A program made the position numbers and the translations under genes. The notes beneath the pieces are model-generated. The model made no database searches, was not told the DNA's origin, and saw nothing but the letters and a program-made list of their open reading frames with translations. From positions 682,001-746,000 of the forward strand of contig CAWBIM010000003.1 in NCBI GenBank assembly GCA_963788935.1: a DNA stretch of 64,000 bases, given 5' to 3'. The number at the start of each line of letters is the position of its first letter. The first letter of the stretch is position 1. This stretch comes from JAOPZW01 sp963788935. Its GTDB lineage: Bacteria > Actinomycetota > Thermoleophilia > Solirubrobacterales > Solirubrobacteraceae. This document shows, in pieces, positions 12,699 to 22,615 of the stretch.

Positions 12699-13985
12699 TC
12701 AGCCCGGGTCGCGCGCGCTCGACCGGGTGGGCCGGTGCGGGACGTGGCGCCGCGCGCGCGGGTGGTCGGCGAGTTCGGAGAGCAGCCGCGCGGAGCTGTC
12801 CGCGCCCTCGTACTCGTCGGCGGGCGGCGCGGGCGGCGGCGCCTCGAGCAACGCGCCGAGCGCGTCGCGCATCGCGCGCGGCGTGAGGTCGTCGGGCAGG
12901 AGCATCGAGTACGACTGCTGCTGCGAGACGGCCCGGGCGCGCACGAGCTGCTCCTGGCTCGGCCGCGTGCGCGGGACGAGCAGCGCCGGGCGCCGCGCGC
13001 GCAGCGTCTCGGCGACCGTGTTGTAGCCCGCCATCCCGACGACCGCCCGCGCGCCGGCGAGCACGCGGTCCATGTCGCCGCGGAACTCGACGACCTGCGC
13101 GTCGGTGCCCGCCGCGAGCGAGCGCAGCGTCTGGATCTGGGACCTGGCCATGAGCGGCCCCGTGATGACGAGCGTCGGGCAGCCGAGCGGCTCGAGCCGG
13201 ATCGCCTGCAGGACCTCCTCGAGCACGCGGAAGCCGTCGTGGCCGCCGCCGACGGTCGCGAGCAGGTAGCCCGGCGGCAGGTCGGGCGCCGGCTCGTCGG
13301 TCATCGGCCAGCCCAGGTAGCCGACGTGGTGGACGGGCACGGTCAGGTCGCTCCAGCCGACCGAGCGGATCGCGTCCGGCGACGAGGCGGGGCCGTAGAC
13401 GAGGATCGCGTCGTAGTAGCGCTCGATCGCCGCGCGCATGTCCGGGCCCCACTCGCGGCGCACGCGGTCCGGCGCGTCGTCGATGTCGCGCAGGCCGAGG
13501 ACGACGCGGCAGCGCGGGGCGCCGCGCAGCGCCTCGAGCGCCTCGGTCAGCTCACCCCCGGGGCCGAGCGGGAGCTTGTCCACGACGGCGACGTCGGCGT
13601 CGAAGCTCGTCGCGATCGCGAGCTCGATCCCGGAGCGCACCGCGTGCAGGCCGGAGACGTCCAGGGCGAGCCCGCCGGCCCGGCGCTCGCCGTGCTCGTC
13701 GCGGGTCCAGCCGGGCAGCTTGAGGATGTCCACGCGGGGCGGCATGCCGAACCACGGGACGACCGGCGAGCCGGTGACGATGAGCGAGCTCGACTCCGGC
13801 TCGACCTCCGCCAGGCGGTTGGCGATCGACAGGGTGCGGCGCAGGTGGCCGAGGCCGACGAGCTCGTTCGAAAAGAAGAGGAACCGGCGGCCGCGACCCT
13901 TCCGCGCGGCCATGTCCGGCAGGGGGGTCGCGGGGCGCAGAACGCCCTCCTCAGGTCGGTCCCCAGGGTCGTCGGCGGGGGTCAT
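12699..13985 (-). CDS. COG4671-like (GT28/MurG-fold) glycosyltransferase
   Basis: 428 residues from the ATG at 13985; no clear ribosome site, and an ATG at about 13915 is an alternative. The N-terminal Rossmann motif is FLFFSNELVGLGHLRRTLSIA. The donor-binding half contains VVGMAGYNTVAETL and ALLVPRTRPSQEQL, as in MurG-fold nucleotide-sugar transferases. It is the first of four paralogues in this locus (with 14166, 15810 and 23910) and is divergent from the other three. Substrate unknown; the context suggests surface or cell-wall glycan synthesis. Confidence 0.82.
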   Translation of the reverse strand: MTPADDPGDRPEEGVLRPATPLPDMAARKGRGRRFLFFSNELVGLGHLRRTLSIANRLAEVEPESSSLIVTGSPVVPWFGMPPRVDILKLPGWTRDEHGERRAGGLALDVSGLHAVRSGIELAIATSFDADVAVVDKLPLGPGGELTEALEALRGAPRCRVVLGLRDIDDAPDRVRREWGPDMRAAIERYYDAILVYGPASSPDAIRSVGWSDLTVPVHHVGYLGWPMTDEPAPDLPPGYLLATVGGGHDGFRVLEEVLQAIRLEPLGCPTLVITGPLMARSQIQTLRSLAAGTDAQVVEFRGDMDRVLAGARAVVGMAGYNTVAETLRARRPALLVPRTRPSQEQLVRARAVSQQQSYSMLLPDDLTPRAMRDALGALLEAPPPAPPADEYEGADSSARLLSELADHPRARRHVPHRPTRSSARDPG

Positions 13986-14022
13986 CGATGGTCCGAAAAG
14001 GTGTTTTGGCGGGGGGTCACAA

Positions 14023-14045
14023 CAAATTCGTGCAAATTCTTGACA
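14023..14045. promoter_or_regulatory. phased direct repeat and TTGACA box in a divergent promoter region
   Basis: CAAATTC occurs at 14023-14029 and 14033-14039, exactly 10 bp apart and thus on one DNA face. It is followed directly by TTGACA (14040-14045). This AT-rich island is striking in such GC-rich DNA and lies between the divergent glycosyltransferases at 13985 and 14166. It may be an activator or repressor site for either; no clear -10 was found. Confidence 0.4.
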
Positions 14046-14089
14046 GCCGTGATCGCCCTGTTCATCGGGGATCACGCGGGGTCGGCCCC

Positions 14090-14126
14090 GGTCGTAGGAC
14101 CAATGTCCAGCGGAGTTTAAACGTGA
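14090..14126 (+). promoter_or_regulatory. conserved 20-bp upstream element, copy A
   Basis: GGTCGTAGGACCAATGTCCA (14090-14109) is followed after 12 nt by CGTGA (14122-14126). An identical 20-mer with CGTGA at the same spacing precedes the paralogous gene at 15810. The element contains two mutually exclusive small dyads, GGTC-gtag-GACC and GGAC-caat-GTCC. It ends 57 nt before the ATG at 14166. Likely a regulator site or part of a special promoter. Confidence 0.6.
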
Positions 14127-14165
14127 CTTTCACCAGGGTTCTTCCTCCCAACCCGCCGAGCCCCC

Positions 14166-15417
14166 ATGCAACGAATCGCCCTCTACTCCCAAGACACACA
14201 CGGCCTCGGTCGGATGCGTCGCAACATCGCCATCGCCCGCGCGCTCGCCGACGACGAGCCCCGGGCGATCCTCCTGATCTCCGGCGCCGGCGAGGCCGCG
14301 ATCCTCGGTCTCCCCGAGGGGGCCGACACCCTCGGCCTGCCCGCCATGGAGGACGCCGGCCACCCCGGCGCGCGCTGCCTCGGCCTCGGCCGCGAGACGC
14401 TCGTCCGGATCCGCGGCGAGGCGCTGCGCAGCGCCCTGGCCGCCTTCCGCCCCGACGCGCTGATCGTCGACCGCCTGCCGGCCGGCCTGCACGGCGAGCT
14501 GCGCGCGAGCTTCGACACGCTGCACCGGATGGGCACGCAGCTCGTCCTCGGCCTGCCCGACGTCCTCGGCGACCACGAGCGCGTCTGGGCCGACTGGCAC
14601 GTCTCGGACTCGATCGACGTCGTCCGCCGCCACTACGACCGCGTCTGGGTCTACGGCGACCCGCACGTCTTCGACCCCGTCGCCGAGCACGGCATGCCGC
14701 GCGACGTGCGCCGGATGACCCGGTACACCGGCTACCTCGACGGCTCGCACGCCGACCCCGGCGCGACCGCAGCGGGTCCGGGCCATCCGCAGCGAGCACC
14801 GCCTCGGCGACCGCGTCTGCGTCTGCCTCACGGGCGGCAGCGACGACGGCGCCCGCCTGGCGACCGCCTTCGCCCGGACGCCGATGCCGCAGGGCACGAC
14901 CGGGGTCGTCCTCACCGGGCCGTTCATGGACTCGGAGCAGCACGGCCGGCTCGAGGCCGCGGCCGCGCGCCGCGACGACCTGCGGATCATCCGCGTCCTC
15001 CCCGGGGCCGACACGCTGATCGGGATGGCCGACCAGGTCGTCGCGATGGGCGGCTACCACACGACGGCCGAGGCGCTCGCCGCCGACCGCCGCGCGCTCA
15101 TCGTCCCGTCGGCCGCCGGCCGGCCCGACCAGCGCATCCGCGCCGAGCGCCTGCGCGAGCTCGGGGCCGTCGACGTGCTGCCGATGCCGGCGCTCACGCC
15201 GGCGACCCTCGGCGCGTGGGTCGCGGACGGCCCCCGGAGCCCGAGCCGCCTGACCGGGGTCATCGACACCGACGGCCTCGCCCGCCTGCCGATGCTCCTG
15301 GACGAGCTGCGCACGCCGCTCGAGGACGTCTCCCAGCGCCGCTTCCGCCGCGGCACGCGCTTCGCCGAGCGCCGCCTGGCCGCGGCCCCGGAGCTCGCCG
15401 CCAGCGCCGCCGGCTGA
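14166..15417 (+). CDS. COG4671-like glycosyltransferase (frame broken by one base)
   Basis: The N-terminal half begins MQRIALYSQDTHGLGRMRRN and runs to about 14760; the rest is in the next frame, ending ASAAG at 15417. Removing one G at 14760-14761 gives 416 residues collinear with the paralogue at 15810 (shared: RVWVYGDPHVFD, RYTGYLD, GTTGVVLTGPFM, VAMGGYHTTAEAL). It is the second of the four MurG-fold transferases. The ATG is supported by its alignment with the paralogue and by the equal distance from the 20-bp upstream element. No Shine-Dalgarno is seen. Confidence 0.82.
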
Positions 15418-15732
15418 GCCGCCCCCCACTCCTCCGTCGCCCACGGCGGCGTCCGGCACCGGCCGGGCGCCGCTGTCGGCGTCGTCCCCGGGAAGCGGTG
15501 GGGCGAGTTCCGGTCGCCTGGCGTCTGCTTCGCGCCCCACTTGTCCGGTCCCGCCTCCCCCTCGCCGAGCCGTTCCCAGGCGCCGCGGGTCGCGGAATGG
15601 ATCGCGCGTCCCTTCCAGCCCGCGCTGCGCCTCCCACCGGCCCCGCGGGACCTGCCTCGCGAGGGCGGCGGATTGCCGCAGGGGGCCGTGCGCGGAGCCG
15701 CCGTCTGCGGCCGGAAACCCCGATTCCAGCGC
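15418..15732. other. non-coding gap between two glycosyltransferase paralogues
   Basis: No supported gene. GTGGGGCG (15498-15505) and its complement CGCCCCAC (15533-15540) could form an 8-bp stem with a 27-nt loop 80 nt past the first gene, a weak terminator candidate. The 20-bp upstream element follows at 15733. Confidence 0.4.
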
Positions 15733-15769
15733 GGTCGTAGGACCAATGTCCACTGTGAACTCAGCGTGA
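15733..15769 (+). promoter_or_regulatory. conserved 20-bp upstream element, copy B
   Basis: Identical to copy A: GGTCGTAGGACCAATGTCCA at 15733-15752, then 12 nt, then CGTGA at 15765-15769. It lies 58 nt before the ATG at 15810, compared with 57 nt for copy A, while sequence between and around the blocks differs. That selective conservation argues for function, and it heads the nine-gene operon. Confidence 0.6.
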
Positions 15770-15809
15770 ACATGGGGCACTTTGGCTGTCACAACGGATG
15801 CCCCCTTCG

Positions 15810-17036
15810 ATGCGCAGAATCGCCTTCTACTCCTACGACGAGCACGGTGTCGGCCACGTCCGCCGCAGCATCGCGATCGCCCACGCGATCGCCGCGGACC
15901 GGCCGTCGTCGATCCTGCTCGTCGCCGGGGCGCGCGAGGCGGCCCTGTTCAAGCTCCCCGTCGGGACCGACACGCTGGCGCTGCCGGCCCCGTCCACCGA
16001 CTTCAACGGCGATCGCCGCGGCCCCGACACCGGGCTCGACATGCCCGGCACGGTTCGCCTCCGCGCCCGCGCCCTGCGCAACGCCCTCGCGGCCTTCGGC
16101 CCCGAGGTCCTCGTCGTCGACCGCCTCGCCCTCGGCGTCCACGGCGAGCTCGCCGACAGCCTCGGCGTGCTGCGCGCGATGGGCACCCGCCTGGTGCTCG
16201 GCCTGCGCGACGTGCTCGACGCGCCGGAGGAGGCGCGGGCCGAGTTCGCCCGGACCGGCGCCTTCGCGATCCTGCGCGAGCACTACGACGCCGTCTGGGT
16301 CTACGGCGACCCGGACGTCCTCGACGTCGTCGCCGAGTACGACCTGCCCGCCGACGTCGCCGCGATGGTCCGCTACACGGGCTACCTCGACCGCCGCCCG
16401 GCCGAGCGCCCGGCGGGCCGGGACCTCGTGGCCCGCCGCCGCGAGCTGCGCCTCCCCGACGGCCGCCTGGCGCTCTGCGTCCTGGGCGGCGGCGAGGACG
16501 GCCAGGCGCTCGCGACCGCCTTCGCGCGTGCCGCGCTCCCCGCGGGCACGACCGGGGTCATCGTCGCGGGGCCGTTCATGCCCGACGACGCCCGCGACGC
16601 GCTCCACGCCCTCGCCGGCGGGCGCGCCGACATGCGGGTCCTCGACTTCGTCCCGGACGCGGACACCCTCATCGCCCTCGCCGACGACGTCGTCGCGATG
16701 GGCGGCTACAACGCCGTCTGCGAGATCGTCGCCTCCGGCTCGCGCGCGCTCGTCGTCCCACGCGCGCGCCCGCGCGAGCAGCTCATCCGCGCCCGCCGCC
16801 TCGCGGCCCTGGGCGCGCTCGACGTGCTCGAGCCGGGCGACCTGCACCCGGACGCGATCGCCCGGTGGCTCGCCGACGGGCCGGCCGAGCCGGCCCCGCG
16901 GCCGCGCGCGGACGTCGACCTCGACGGCCTCGACCGCATCCCGGCCCTGCTCGACGCCCTCGCCGGAGAGGACGACGTGCGCTTCGCCCACGACGACGCC
17001 CGCCCCGCGGCGCGGAGCGGAGGCCTCCGGTCGTGA
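15810..17036 (+). CDS. COG4671-like glycosyltransferase, first gene of coupled operon
   Basis: 408 residues, intact, of the MurG-like fold. N-terminal motif IAFYSYDEHGVGHVRRSIAIA; central AVWVYGDPDVLD and RYTGYLD; C-terminal donor site with VAMGGYNAVCEIV and ALVVPRARPREQL. I chose ATG 15810 over ATG 15798 because it matches the paralogue's N-terminus and the spacing from the 20-bp element. Its stop overlaps the next start as GTGA. It probably transfers a nucleotide-activated sugar in the pathway encoded by this operon. Confidence 0.85.
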   Translation: MRRIAFYSYDEHGVGHVRRSIAIAHAIAADRPSSILLVAGAREAALFKLPVGTDTLALPAPSTDFNGDRRGPDTGLDMPGTVRLRARALRNALAAFGPEVLVVDRLALGVHGELADSLGVLRAMGTRLVLGLRDVLDAPEEARAEFARTGAFAILREHYDAVWVYGDPDVLDVVAEYDLPADVAAMVRYTGYLDRRPAERPAGRDLVARRRELRLPDGRLALCVLGGGEDGQALATAFARAALPAGTTGVIVAGPFMPDDARDALHALAGGRADMRVLDFVPDADTLIALADDVVAMGGYNAVCEIVASGSRALVVPRARPREQLIRARRLAALGALDVLEPGDLHPDAIARWLADGPAEPAPRPRADVDLDGLDRIPALLDALAGEDDVRFAHDDARPAARSGGLRS

Positions 17037-18304
17037 GGCGCGAGGTGCCCTTCGGCGCGCACGCCCCGGCGTCGCGCGACGGTCGGCCGCTGCCGCCCGT
17101 GGACGCCGCCGTGCCCCAGCTCGCCGGCCTCCTCGACGCCCCCGCGATGGCGACGGTGCTCGCGCGCTGCCTGCGCAGCGGGGCGGCCGTCGAGGACCTC
17201 CGGGTCACGCTCGTCGACTACGTCCCCGGCAGCGCGGCCACGGTCGCCTACGACGTCACGGTCGAGGGCGCCCGCCACGTCGCGGTCGCGACCGCCGGCC
17301 ACGCGCTCCGCCCCGAGGCCGTCCGCACGGACGCCCGCCGCGCGGTCGCCCGGGCGCTCGGGCGCGGCGCGCCGATCACCCGGCCGCTGACCTACGACGC
17401 CGGCCTCGGTGCGCTCGTGCAGTGGTACCCGCTCGACCTCTCGATGCCGGTGCTCGCCCGTCCGGTCCCCGAGCTGCTGCGGCTCCTCGCGCGCATGGGG
17501 ATCGCCGTGGCCCCGGACGCCGCGCCGACCCGCACGCTGCTCTACCGCCCGGGCCAGCGCGCCGTCCTGCGCGCGGGCGACGTCGTCCTCAAGGCCTACG
17601 CCGAGGACACCGCGTTCCGCGCGGGCGTCGCCGGCCTCGAGATCGCGGGCGGGCTCGACCTCGCCGCCACCGGGCCGCGCCTGCGCGGCGCGCTGCCCGA
17701 GCTGCGCCTCACCGTGCAGACCGCGATCGACGGGACGCCGGTCGAGCGCACCGGCGCGCGGGGCGTCGCCCCGATCGCGGGCGACATGCTGCGCGTCCTG
17801 CACGACGCCCCGGTCCCGGGCCTGCCGGTCGCGGCGCCCGAGCGGATGCTCGTCTCGGCCGCCCGCGGCGCCCGGCTCACGGCCGCCGTCGCGCCGAGCC
17901 TCGCCCGCCGGACGCTCGACCTCCTCGCCCGCCTCGAGGAGCACGCGCCCGACATCGAGGAGCTCGTCCCCTCCCACGGCGACTTCAACGTCAGCCAGCT
18001 GCTCGACGTCGAGGGCGCGCTGGCCGTGCTCGACTTCGACGAGGCGTGCCTGGCCCCCCGCGCGCTCGACGTCGCCTCCTACGCGGCGAATCTCGTGAGC
18101 GGCCGCCCGGGCGACCTCGCCCGCGCCGGCGCCGCGCTCGGCGCGCTGCTCGAGGGCTACGGCGAGCGCCCCGAGGGCCTTCCCTGGTACCTGTCGGCGT
18201 CGCTCCTGCGCCGCGCCCCGAGCCCCTTCCGGCTCCACAAGCGCCGCTGGCTCCAGCGGACGGAGTCGATCGTCGCCGCGGCCGAGGCGGTCCTCGGCCG
18301 ATGA
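17033..18304 (+). CDS. APH/choline-kinase-like phosphotransferase
   Basis: 423 residues. The C-lobe has the Brenner-type motif PSHGDFNVSQ (H315, D317) and the metal-binding VLDFDEA, so the key aspartates are present. The usual Asn five residues after the catalytic Asp is Gln. Such enzymes phosphorylate small hydroxyl substrates such as aminoglycosides, choline or sugars. Placed between glycosyltransferases, it more likely phosphorylates a sugar or lipid-linked intermediate than confers drug resistance; that is inference. Its whole length resembles the C-terminal domain of the ABC fusion at 28093. The GTG start overlaps the previous stop by 4 nt. Confidence 0.8.
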   Translation: MRREVPFGAHAPASRDGRPLPPVDAAVPQLAGLLDAPAMATVLARCLRSGAAVEDLRVTLVDYVPGSAATVAYDVTVEGARHVAVATAGHALRPEAVRTDARRAVARALGRGAPITRPLTYDAGLGALVQWYPLDLSMPVLARPVPELLRLLARMGIAVAPDAAPTRTLLYRPGQRAVLRAGDVVLKAYAEDTAFRAGVAGLEIAGGLDLAATGPRLRGALPELRLTVQTAIDGTPVERTGARGVAPIAGDMLRVLHDAPVPGLPVAAPERMLVSAARGARLTAAVAPSLARRTLDLLARLEEHAPDIEELVPSHGDFNVSQLLDVEGALAVLDFDEACLAPRALDVASYAANLVSGRPGDLARAGAALGALLEGYGERPEGLPWYLSASLLRRAPSPFRLHKRRWLQRTESIVAAAEAVLGR

Positions 18305-19368
18305 AGCTCGTGATGCTGATGAGCGGCTTCCCGCGCCGCTCGGAGACCTTCGCGCTCAACGAGCTGCTGGCGCTCGACCGCGCCGGCATGCTCGCGGCCG
18401 TCTTCGCCACGAAGCCGGGCGAGCCCGGCCCGCCGCAGCCCGGCGCCGAGCGCCTGATGGAGAAGGTCGAGGTGCTCGCCCCGGGCACGCCCGCGGAGCA
18501 GGCCGAGGAGGTCGTGGCGCGCCTGAACGGCGCGCCGGTGAGCGCCGTGCACGGCTACTTCGCGCACCTCCCGACCGAGGTCGCCGCGAAGGCCGCGAAC
18601 CGCCTGGGCGTCCCGTACGGCTTCAGCGTCCACGCCGTCGACGCGCGCAAGGTGAGCCGCGCGGGCCTGGCCGACCGGGCGAAGAACGCCGCGTGCGTGA
18701 TCGCGTGCAACCCCGACGTCGCGGGCGACCTGCGCCGCGTCGGCGCGCCGGTGCAGCTCATGCCGCACGGCGTCGACCTCGAGCGCTTCCGCCCCACCCC
18801 GCCGCCGCCGGCCGAGGTCCTCACGATCCTCGCCGTCGGACGGCTCGTCGCGAAGAAGGGCTTCCCGGTCCTGCTCGACGCCGCCGCGAAGCTCCTCGCC
18901 CCGTTCTGCCTGCGGATCGTCGGCGACGGCGCCGACCGCGAGGCGCTCGAGCGCCAGATCGCCGACCTCGGGATCGGCGACCGCGTGCAGCTCGTCGGCC
19001 CGCGGACGCACGAGGAGCTGCCGGCCGAGTTCGCCGCCGCGCACATCGTCGTCGTGCCGTCGGTCATGGACGAGAAGGGCGACCGCGACGGCCTGCCCAA
19101 CGTCGTCCTCGAGGCGATGTCGAGCGGCCGCCCGGTCATCGCCAGCGACGTCGGCGCGGTGTCGAGCGCCGTCGTCGACGGGCGCACCGGCGTCCTCGTC
19201 GCGCCGCGCGACGTCGAGGCGCTCGCCGGCGCCATCGAGTTCCTCGCCGACCAGCCCGACATGCGCGAGCGCCTGGGGCGCGAGGCGCGGGCGAAGGTCG
19301 AGGCCGACTTCGAGCTGCACAGCTGCACCGCCCGCCTGCGGGCCTTCCTGGAGTCCGTCTATGCCTGA
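18301..19368 (+). CDS. GT4-family glycosyltransferase
   Basis: 355 residues with the GT-B fold. The N-terminal domain starts LVMLMSGFPRRSETF and has VHGYFAHLPTEVA. The C-terminal donor domain contains LTILAVGRLVAKKGFPVLLD, then the E-x7-E type motif in EKGDRDGLPNVVLEAM, and DVGAVSSAVVDGRTGVLV. It is a retaining transferase using an activated sugar. It shares this architecture with the next gene, whose start lies inside its last codons (8-nt overlap). The ATG overlaps the kinase stop by 4 nt. Confidence 0.9.
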   Translation: MKLVMLMSGFPRRSETFALNELLALDRAGMLAAVFATKPGEPGPPQPGAERLMEKVEVLAPGTPAEQAEEVVARLNGAPVSAVHGYFAHLPTEVAAKAANRLGVPYGFSVHAVDARKVSRAGLADRAKNAACVIACNPDVAGDLRRVGAPVQLMPHGVDLERFRPTPPPPAEVLTILAVGRLVAKKGFPVLLDAAAKLLAPFCLRIVGDGADREALERQIADLGIGDRVQLVGPRTHEELPAEFAAAHIVVVPSVMDEKGDRDGLPNVVLEAMSSGRPVIASDVGAVSSAVVDGRTGVLVAPRDVEALAGAIEFLADQPDMRERLGREARAKVEADFELHSCTARLRAFLESVYA

Positions 19369-20668
19369 CACGGTCGCCTACGTCCTCAAGGGCTGGCCCC
19401 GGATCTCCGAGCTCTTCATCGCGAGCGAGATCTACCGTCTCGAGCAGGCCGGCCTGCCGCTGCGCCTGTACGTCATCAAGCCCGCGGACGAGGCCCAGAC
19501 CCATCCGGTCGTCGACCGCATCCAGGCGCCGACGACGTACCTGCCGGCGACGAGCAGCCTGTCGGCCACGACGCTCGTGCGCTGGCTGCGCGAGAACGCC
19601 GGGCCGTTCCTGCCCGCGCTGCGCCGCACCGCCCGCCGCCACCCGGCCGGCCTGGCGCGCGCCGCCGGCCTCGCGCTGGCCCAGAGCGTCCGCGCCCGCA
19701 AGGGCCGGTTCGCCTGGCCGCGCAAGCTCTACGTCAAGGAGCTGCTGCAGGCGGTCGCCCTCGCCGACGAGCTCGCCGGCGCGCCGGACGTCCGCCACCT
19801 CCACGCGCACTTCGCCCACGGCACGACCACGGTGACGTGGCTGTGCTCGGCGATCACCGGCCTGCCGTTCTCCTTCACCGGCCACGCCAAGGACATCTAC
19901 TCGCCGTCGCTCAACCCCGCGGGGCTGCTGCGGCGCAAGCTTCTGGCGGCGCGCTTCGCGGTCACGTGCACCGAGGCCAACGCGCGACACCTGAAGGCCA
20001 TCGCGCCCGGGGCCGTCGTCCACCGTGTCTACCACGGCCTGAACGCCGACTTCTCGCGACTGATGGGAGAGGAGAGAGCCGCGGTGGCGCCCGGCCCCAA
20101 CGGGAAGCTCCGGCTGCTCGGGGTCGGGCGCCTCGTGGCGAAGAAGGGCTTCGACGTCGTCGTCGACGCCTGCGGCGAGCTCGACCGCCGCGGGATCCCG
20201 TTCGAGGCCGTGATCGTCGGCCCCGACGACGACGCCGGCCCCGGGCTGCGCGCCCGGATCGCCGAGCTCGGCCTGGGCGAGCGCATCCGGCTCGAGGGCC
20301 AGATGAGCCAGGAGCAGCTGTACGCGGAGTACCGCCGCGCGTCCGCCTTCTGCCTGCCGTGCCGGATCCTCGACAACGGCGACCGCGACGGCATCCCGAA
20401 CGTCCTCGCCGAGGCGATGGCCGCGGGCACGCCGGTCGTGACGACGCCGATCTCGGGCATCCCCGAGATCGTCCGCGACGGGGAGAACGGCCTGCTCGTC
20501 GGGCCCGACGACCCGACCGCCGTCGCCGACGCCGTCGTGCGCCTGCGCGAGGACCGCGCGCTCGCGACGCAGATCTCCGAGCAGGCGCGCGCGACGGTCG
20601 CGCGCGAGCTCGACGGCGAGCGCCTCGCCGGCACGCTGCAGACGCTGTTCCGCGAGGTGATCGCGTGA
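19361..20668 (+). CDS. GT4-family glycosyltransferase
   Basis: 435 residues, GT-B fold. Seen are YVLKGWPRISELFIASEI at the N-terminus, HLHAHFAHGTTTV and GLPFSFTGHAKDIY in the acceptor domain, and LGVGRLVAKKGFDVVVDAC plus NGDRDGIPNVLAEAM in the donor domain. It is similar to the preceding gene, which suggests tandem duplication followed by specialisation. Colanic-acid-type WcaL-like transferases are the nearest style I recognise. It is part of the coupled operon (stop overlaps next GTG by 4 nt). Confidence 0.9.
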   Translation: MPDTVAYVLKGWPRISELFIASEIYRLEQAGLPLRLYVIKPADEAQTHPVVDRIQAPTTYLPATSSLSATTLVRWLRENAGPFLPALRRTARRHPAGLARAAGLALAQSVRARKGRFAWPRKLYVKELLQAVALADELAGAPDVRHLHAHFAHGTTTVTWLCSAITGLPFSFTGHAKDIYSPSLNPAGLLRRKLLAARFAVTCTEANARHLKAIAPGAVVHRVYHGLNADFSRLMGEERAAVAPGPNGKLRLLGVGRLVAKKGFDVVVDACGELDRRGIPFEAVIVGPDDDAGPGLRARIAELGLGERIRLEGQMSQEQLYAEYRRASAFCLPCRILDNGDRDGIPNVLAEAMAAGTPVVTTPISGIPEIVRDGENGLLVGPDDPTAVADAVVRLREDRALATQISEQARATVARELDGERLAGTLQTLFREVIA

Positions 20669-22615
20669 CGGTGGCCCCGCCCGCGGTCGCCGACGAGCAG
20701 GGGCTCGCCCCGCGCCCGGTCTTCTGCGTCGTCGGCCACGCCTACCGCGACCGCGGGGTCGCCGACGACGCGTGCCGCGGGACCTTCACGTTCGCGGGCG
20801 AGACGGTCGCCCTCGGGCCGACCCCGGACTGGGTCGGCGCGGCGCTGCCGCCCGACCGCGAGTGGCGGATCGAGTGGACGAAGTTCTACTTCGGCCTCGA
20901 CCTCGCGCACGCGTACACCGAGACCGGCGACGCCGCCTACCTCGAGGCGTGGCAGCGGCTCGTGGCCTCCTACCTGCGCCAGGTCGGACCGGGCGAGGGC
21001 GTCGAGGACACCGCCGACGTCGCCGCCCGCCGGGTGCAGAACTGGGTCTACGCGTGGGCCGCGTTCGCCGCCGCCCCCGGGTTCCCCGGGCTGCGTGCCG
21101 ACTTCGCCCGCGACCTGCTCGCCGGGATCGGCGAGACGGCGGCGTACATCCGCGACAACCTCACGGCGGAGCGCAACCACCGCACGCTCGAGCTCTACGC
21201 GCTGATGATCGTGGCGCTCGCCTTCCCCGAGCTCGACCGCGACGGCGGGCTGCTCGCGTTCGCGATGGCCGAGCTGCACGCCAACCTGCTCACCGACATC
21301 CGCGCGGACGGCGTCCACCGCGAGCAGTCCACGCACTACCACTGCATCGTCCTGCGCTCGTTCCTCGGCGCGCGCGAGAACGCCCGCCGCTTCGGCCTCG
21401 CGTTCCCGGACGGCTACGACGAGCACCTGGCGCGCGCGTGCGAGTTCGCGATGCACTGCCACCGGCCCGACGGCACGATCGCGGCGCTCGGCGACAGCGA
21501 CAGCGGGCGCTACGCGGACCTGCTCGAGCTGGCCGCCGACCTGCTCGACCGCGAGGACCTGCGCTGGGCCGCGACCGCCGGCGCGGCCGGCGCGGCGCCC
21601 GTCCGCCGCTACGTGAGCTTCGCCACCGGCGGCTACCACGTCCAGCGCAGCGGCTGGGGCGACCGCGGCCGCGCGTACGCCGACGAGCGCTGGTGCATCT
21701 TCGACTCCGGCCCGCTCGGCGACGGTGGCCACGGCCACTACGACCTGCTCAGCCTCGAGATCGCCGCCGGCGGCCGCCCGCTGATCCTGGACCCGGGCCG
21801 CTACACCTACGACGAGCAGGACCCGAACCTCCGCCACTGGTTCAAGGGCACCGCGGCGCACAACACGGTCGTCGTCGACGGCCTCGACCAGACGCCCTAC
21901 CGTCCGGGCAAGCCGCTCAAGGGCACGATCGCCCGCGGCCGTCTCGTCGCCCGCCACAGCGCGCCGGGCCTCGACATCGTCGCCGGCGAGGCGACGAGCA
22001 CCGCCTACGACGCGCGTCCACGCCCGCCGCGTCGCGTTCGTCGGCGACGAGTACTGGGTCGTCGAGGACCGCCTCGGCGCGGCGGCCGCGCACCGCTACG
22101 ACCTGCGCTTCCACCTCGCCCCGGACGCCGCGGGCCGGGTGACGGTGCAGCGCCGCGACGGTGCCTCCGTCGTCCGCGCGCCGGGGCTCGCGCTGATCGT
22201 GGTCGGCGACGTCGTGCCGGTGATCGAGGACGGCTGGACCGCACCCGACTACGGCGTCAAGCACCCCGCCCCGGTGGTGTCCGTCGTGGCCGAGGGCGCC
22301 GCGGACGCGACGTTCACGACGCTCGTCGTGCCGCTGGCCGACGATGCCGGCGTCCCGGACGTCGCGCTGCGCCGCGACGACGAGGGCGCGACCCTCGAGG
22401 TCACCGGCGCGGGCTTCGCCGACACGCTGCGCTGGTCGGAGGCCGGCCTGCCGCTCGACCTCGGCCCGCTGCGCTGCCGCGCCGCCGCCGGGTGGATGCG
22501 CCGCGGGGCCGACGGCCCGGTCCGCGTCCGCGCCGCGGGCGTCGGCGGCGGTCCGGTGTGGGCCGGCTGGGACGCGGGCCGCGGTATGAGCGCGGGCCGG
22601 GAGGGCGAGCTGTGA
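20665..22615 (+). CDS. heparinase II/III-like polysaccharide-degrading protein (frame broken by one base)
   Basis: Removing one base in the run at 22018-22019 gives 649 residues. The N-terminal part is an alpha/alpha-toroid (EWTKFYFGLDLAHAYTETGD, NLTAERNHRTLELYALMI, STHYHCIVLRSFL) with the His/Tyr residues typical of heparinase-fold lyases. The C-terminal half has the Hepar_II_III segment GGHGHYDLLSLEIAAGGRPL and a beta-sheet domain. No signal peptide is visible, so it may act in the cytoplasm or leave by another route. Its job could be trimming or quality control of the glycan made by this operon. The GTG start overlaps the previous stop by 4 nt. Confidence 0.82.

Noticed and set aside
17033..18304. 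Aminoglycoside resistance gene
   Set aside because: APH-like motifs alone do not show drug modification; the gene is embedded in a glycan operon with three relatives, so sugar or lipid phosphorylation is likelier.
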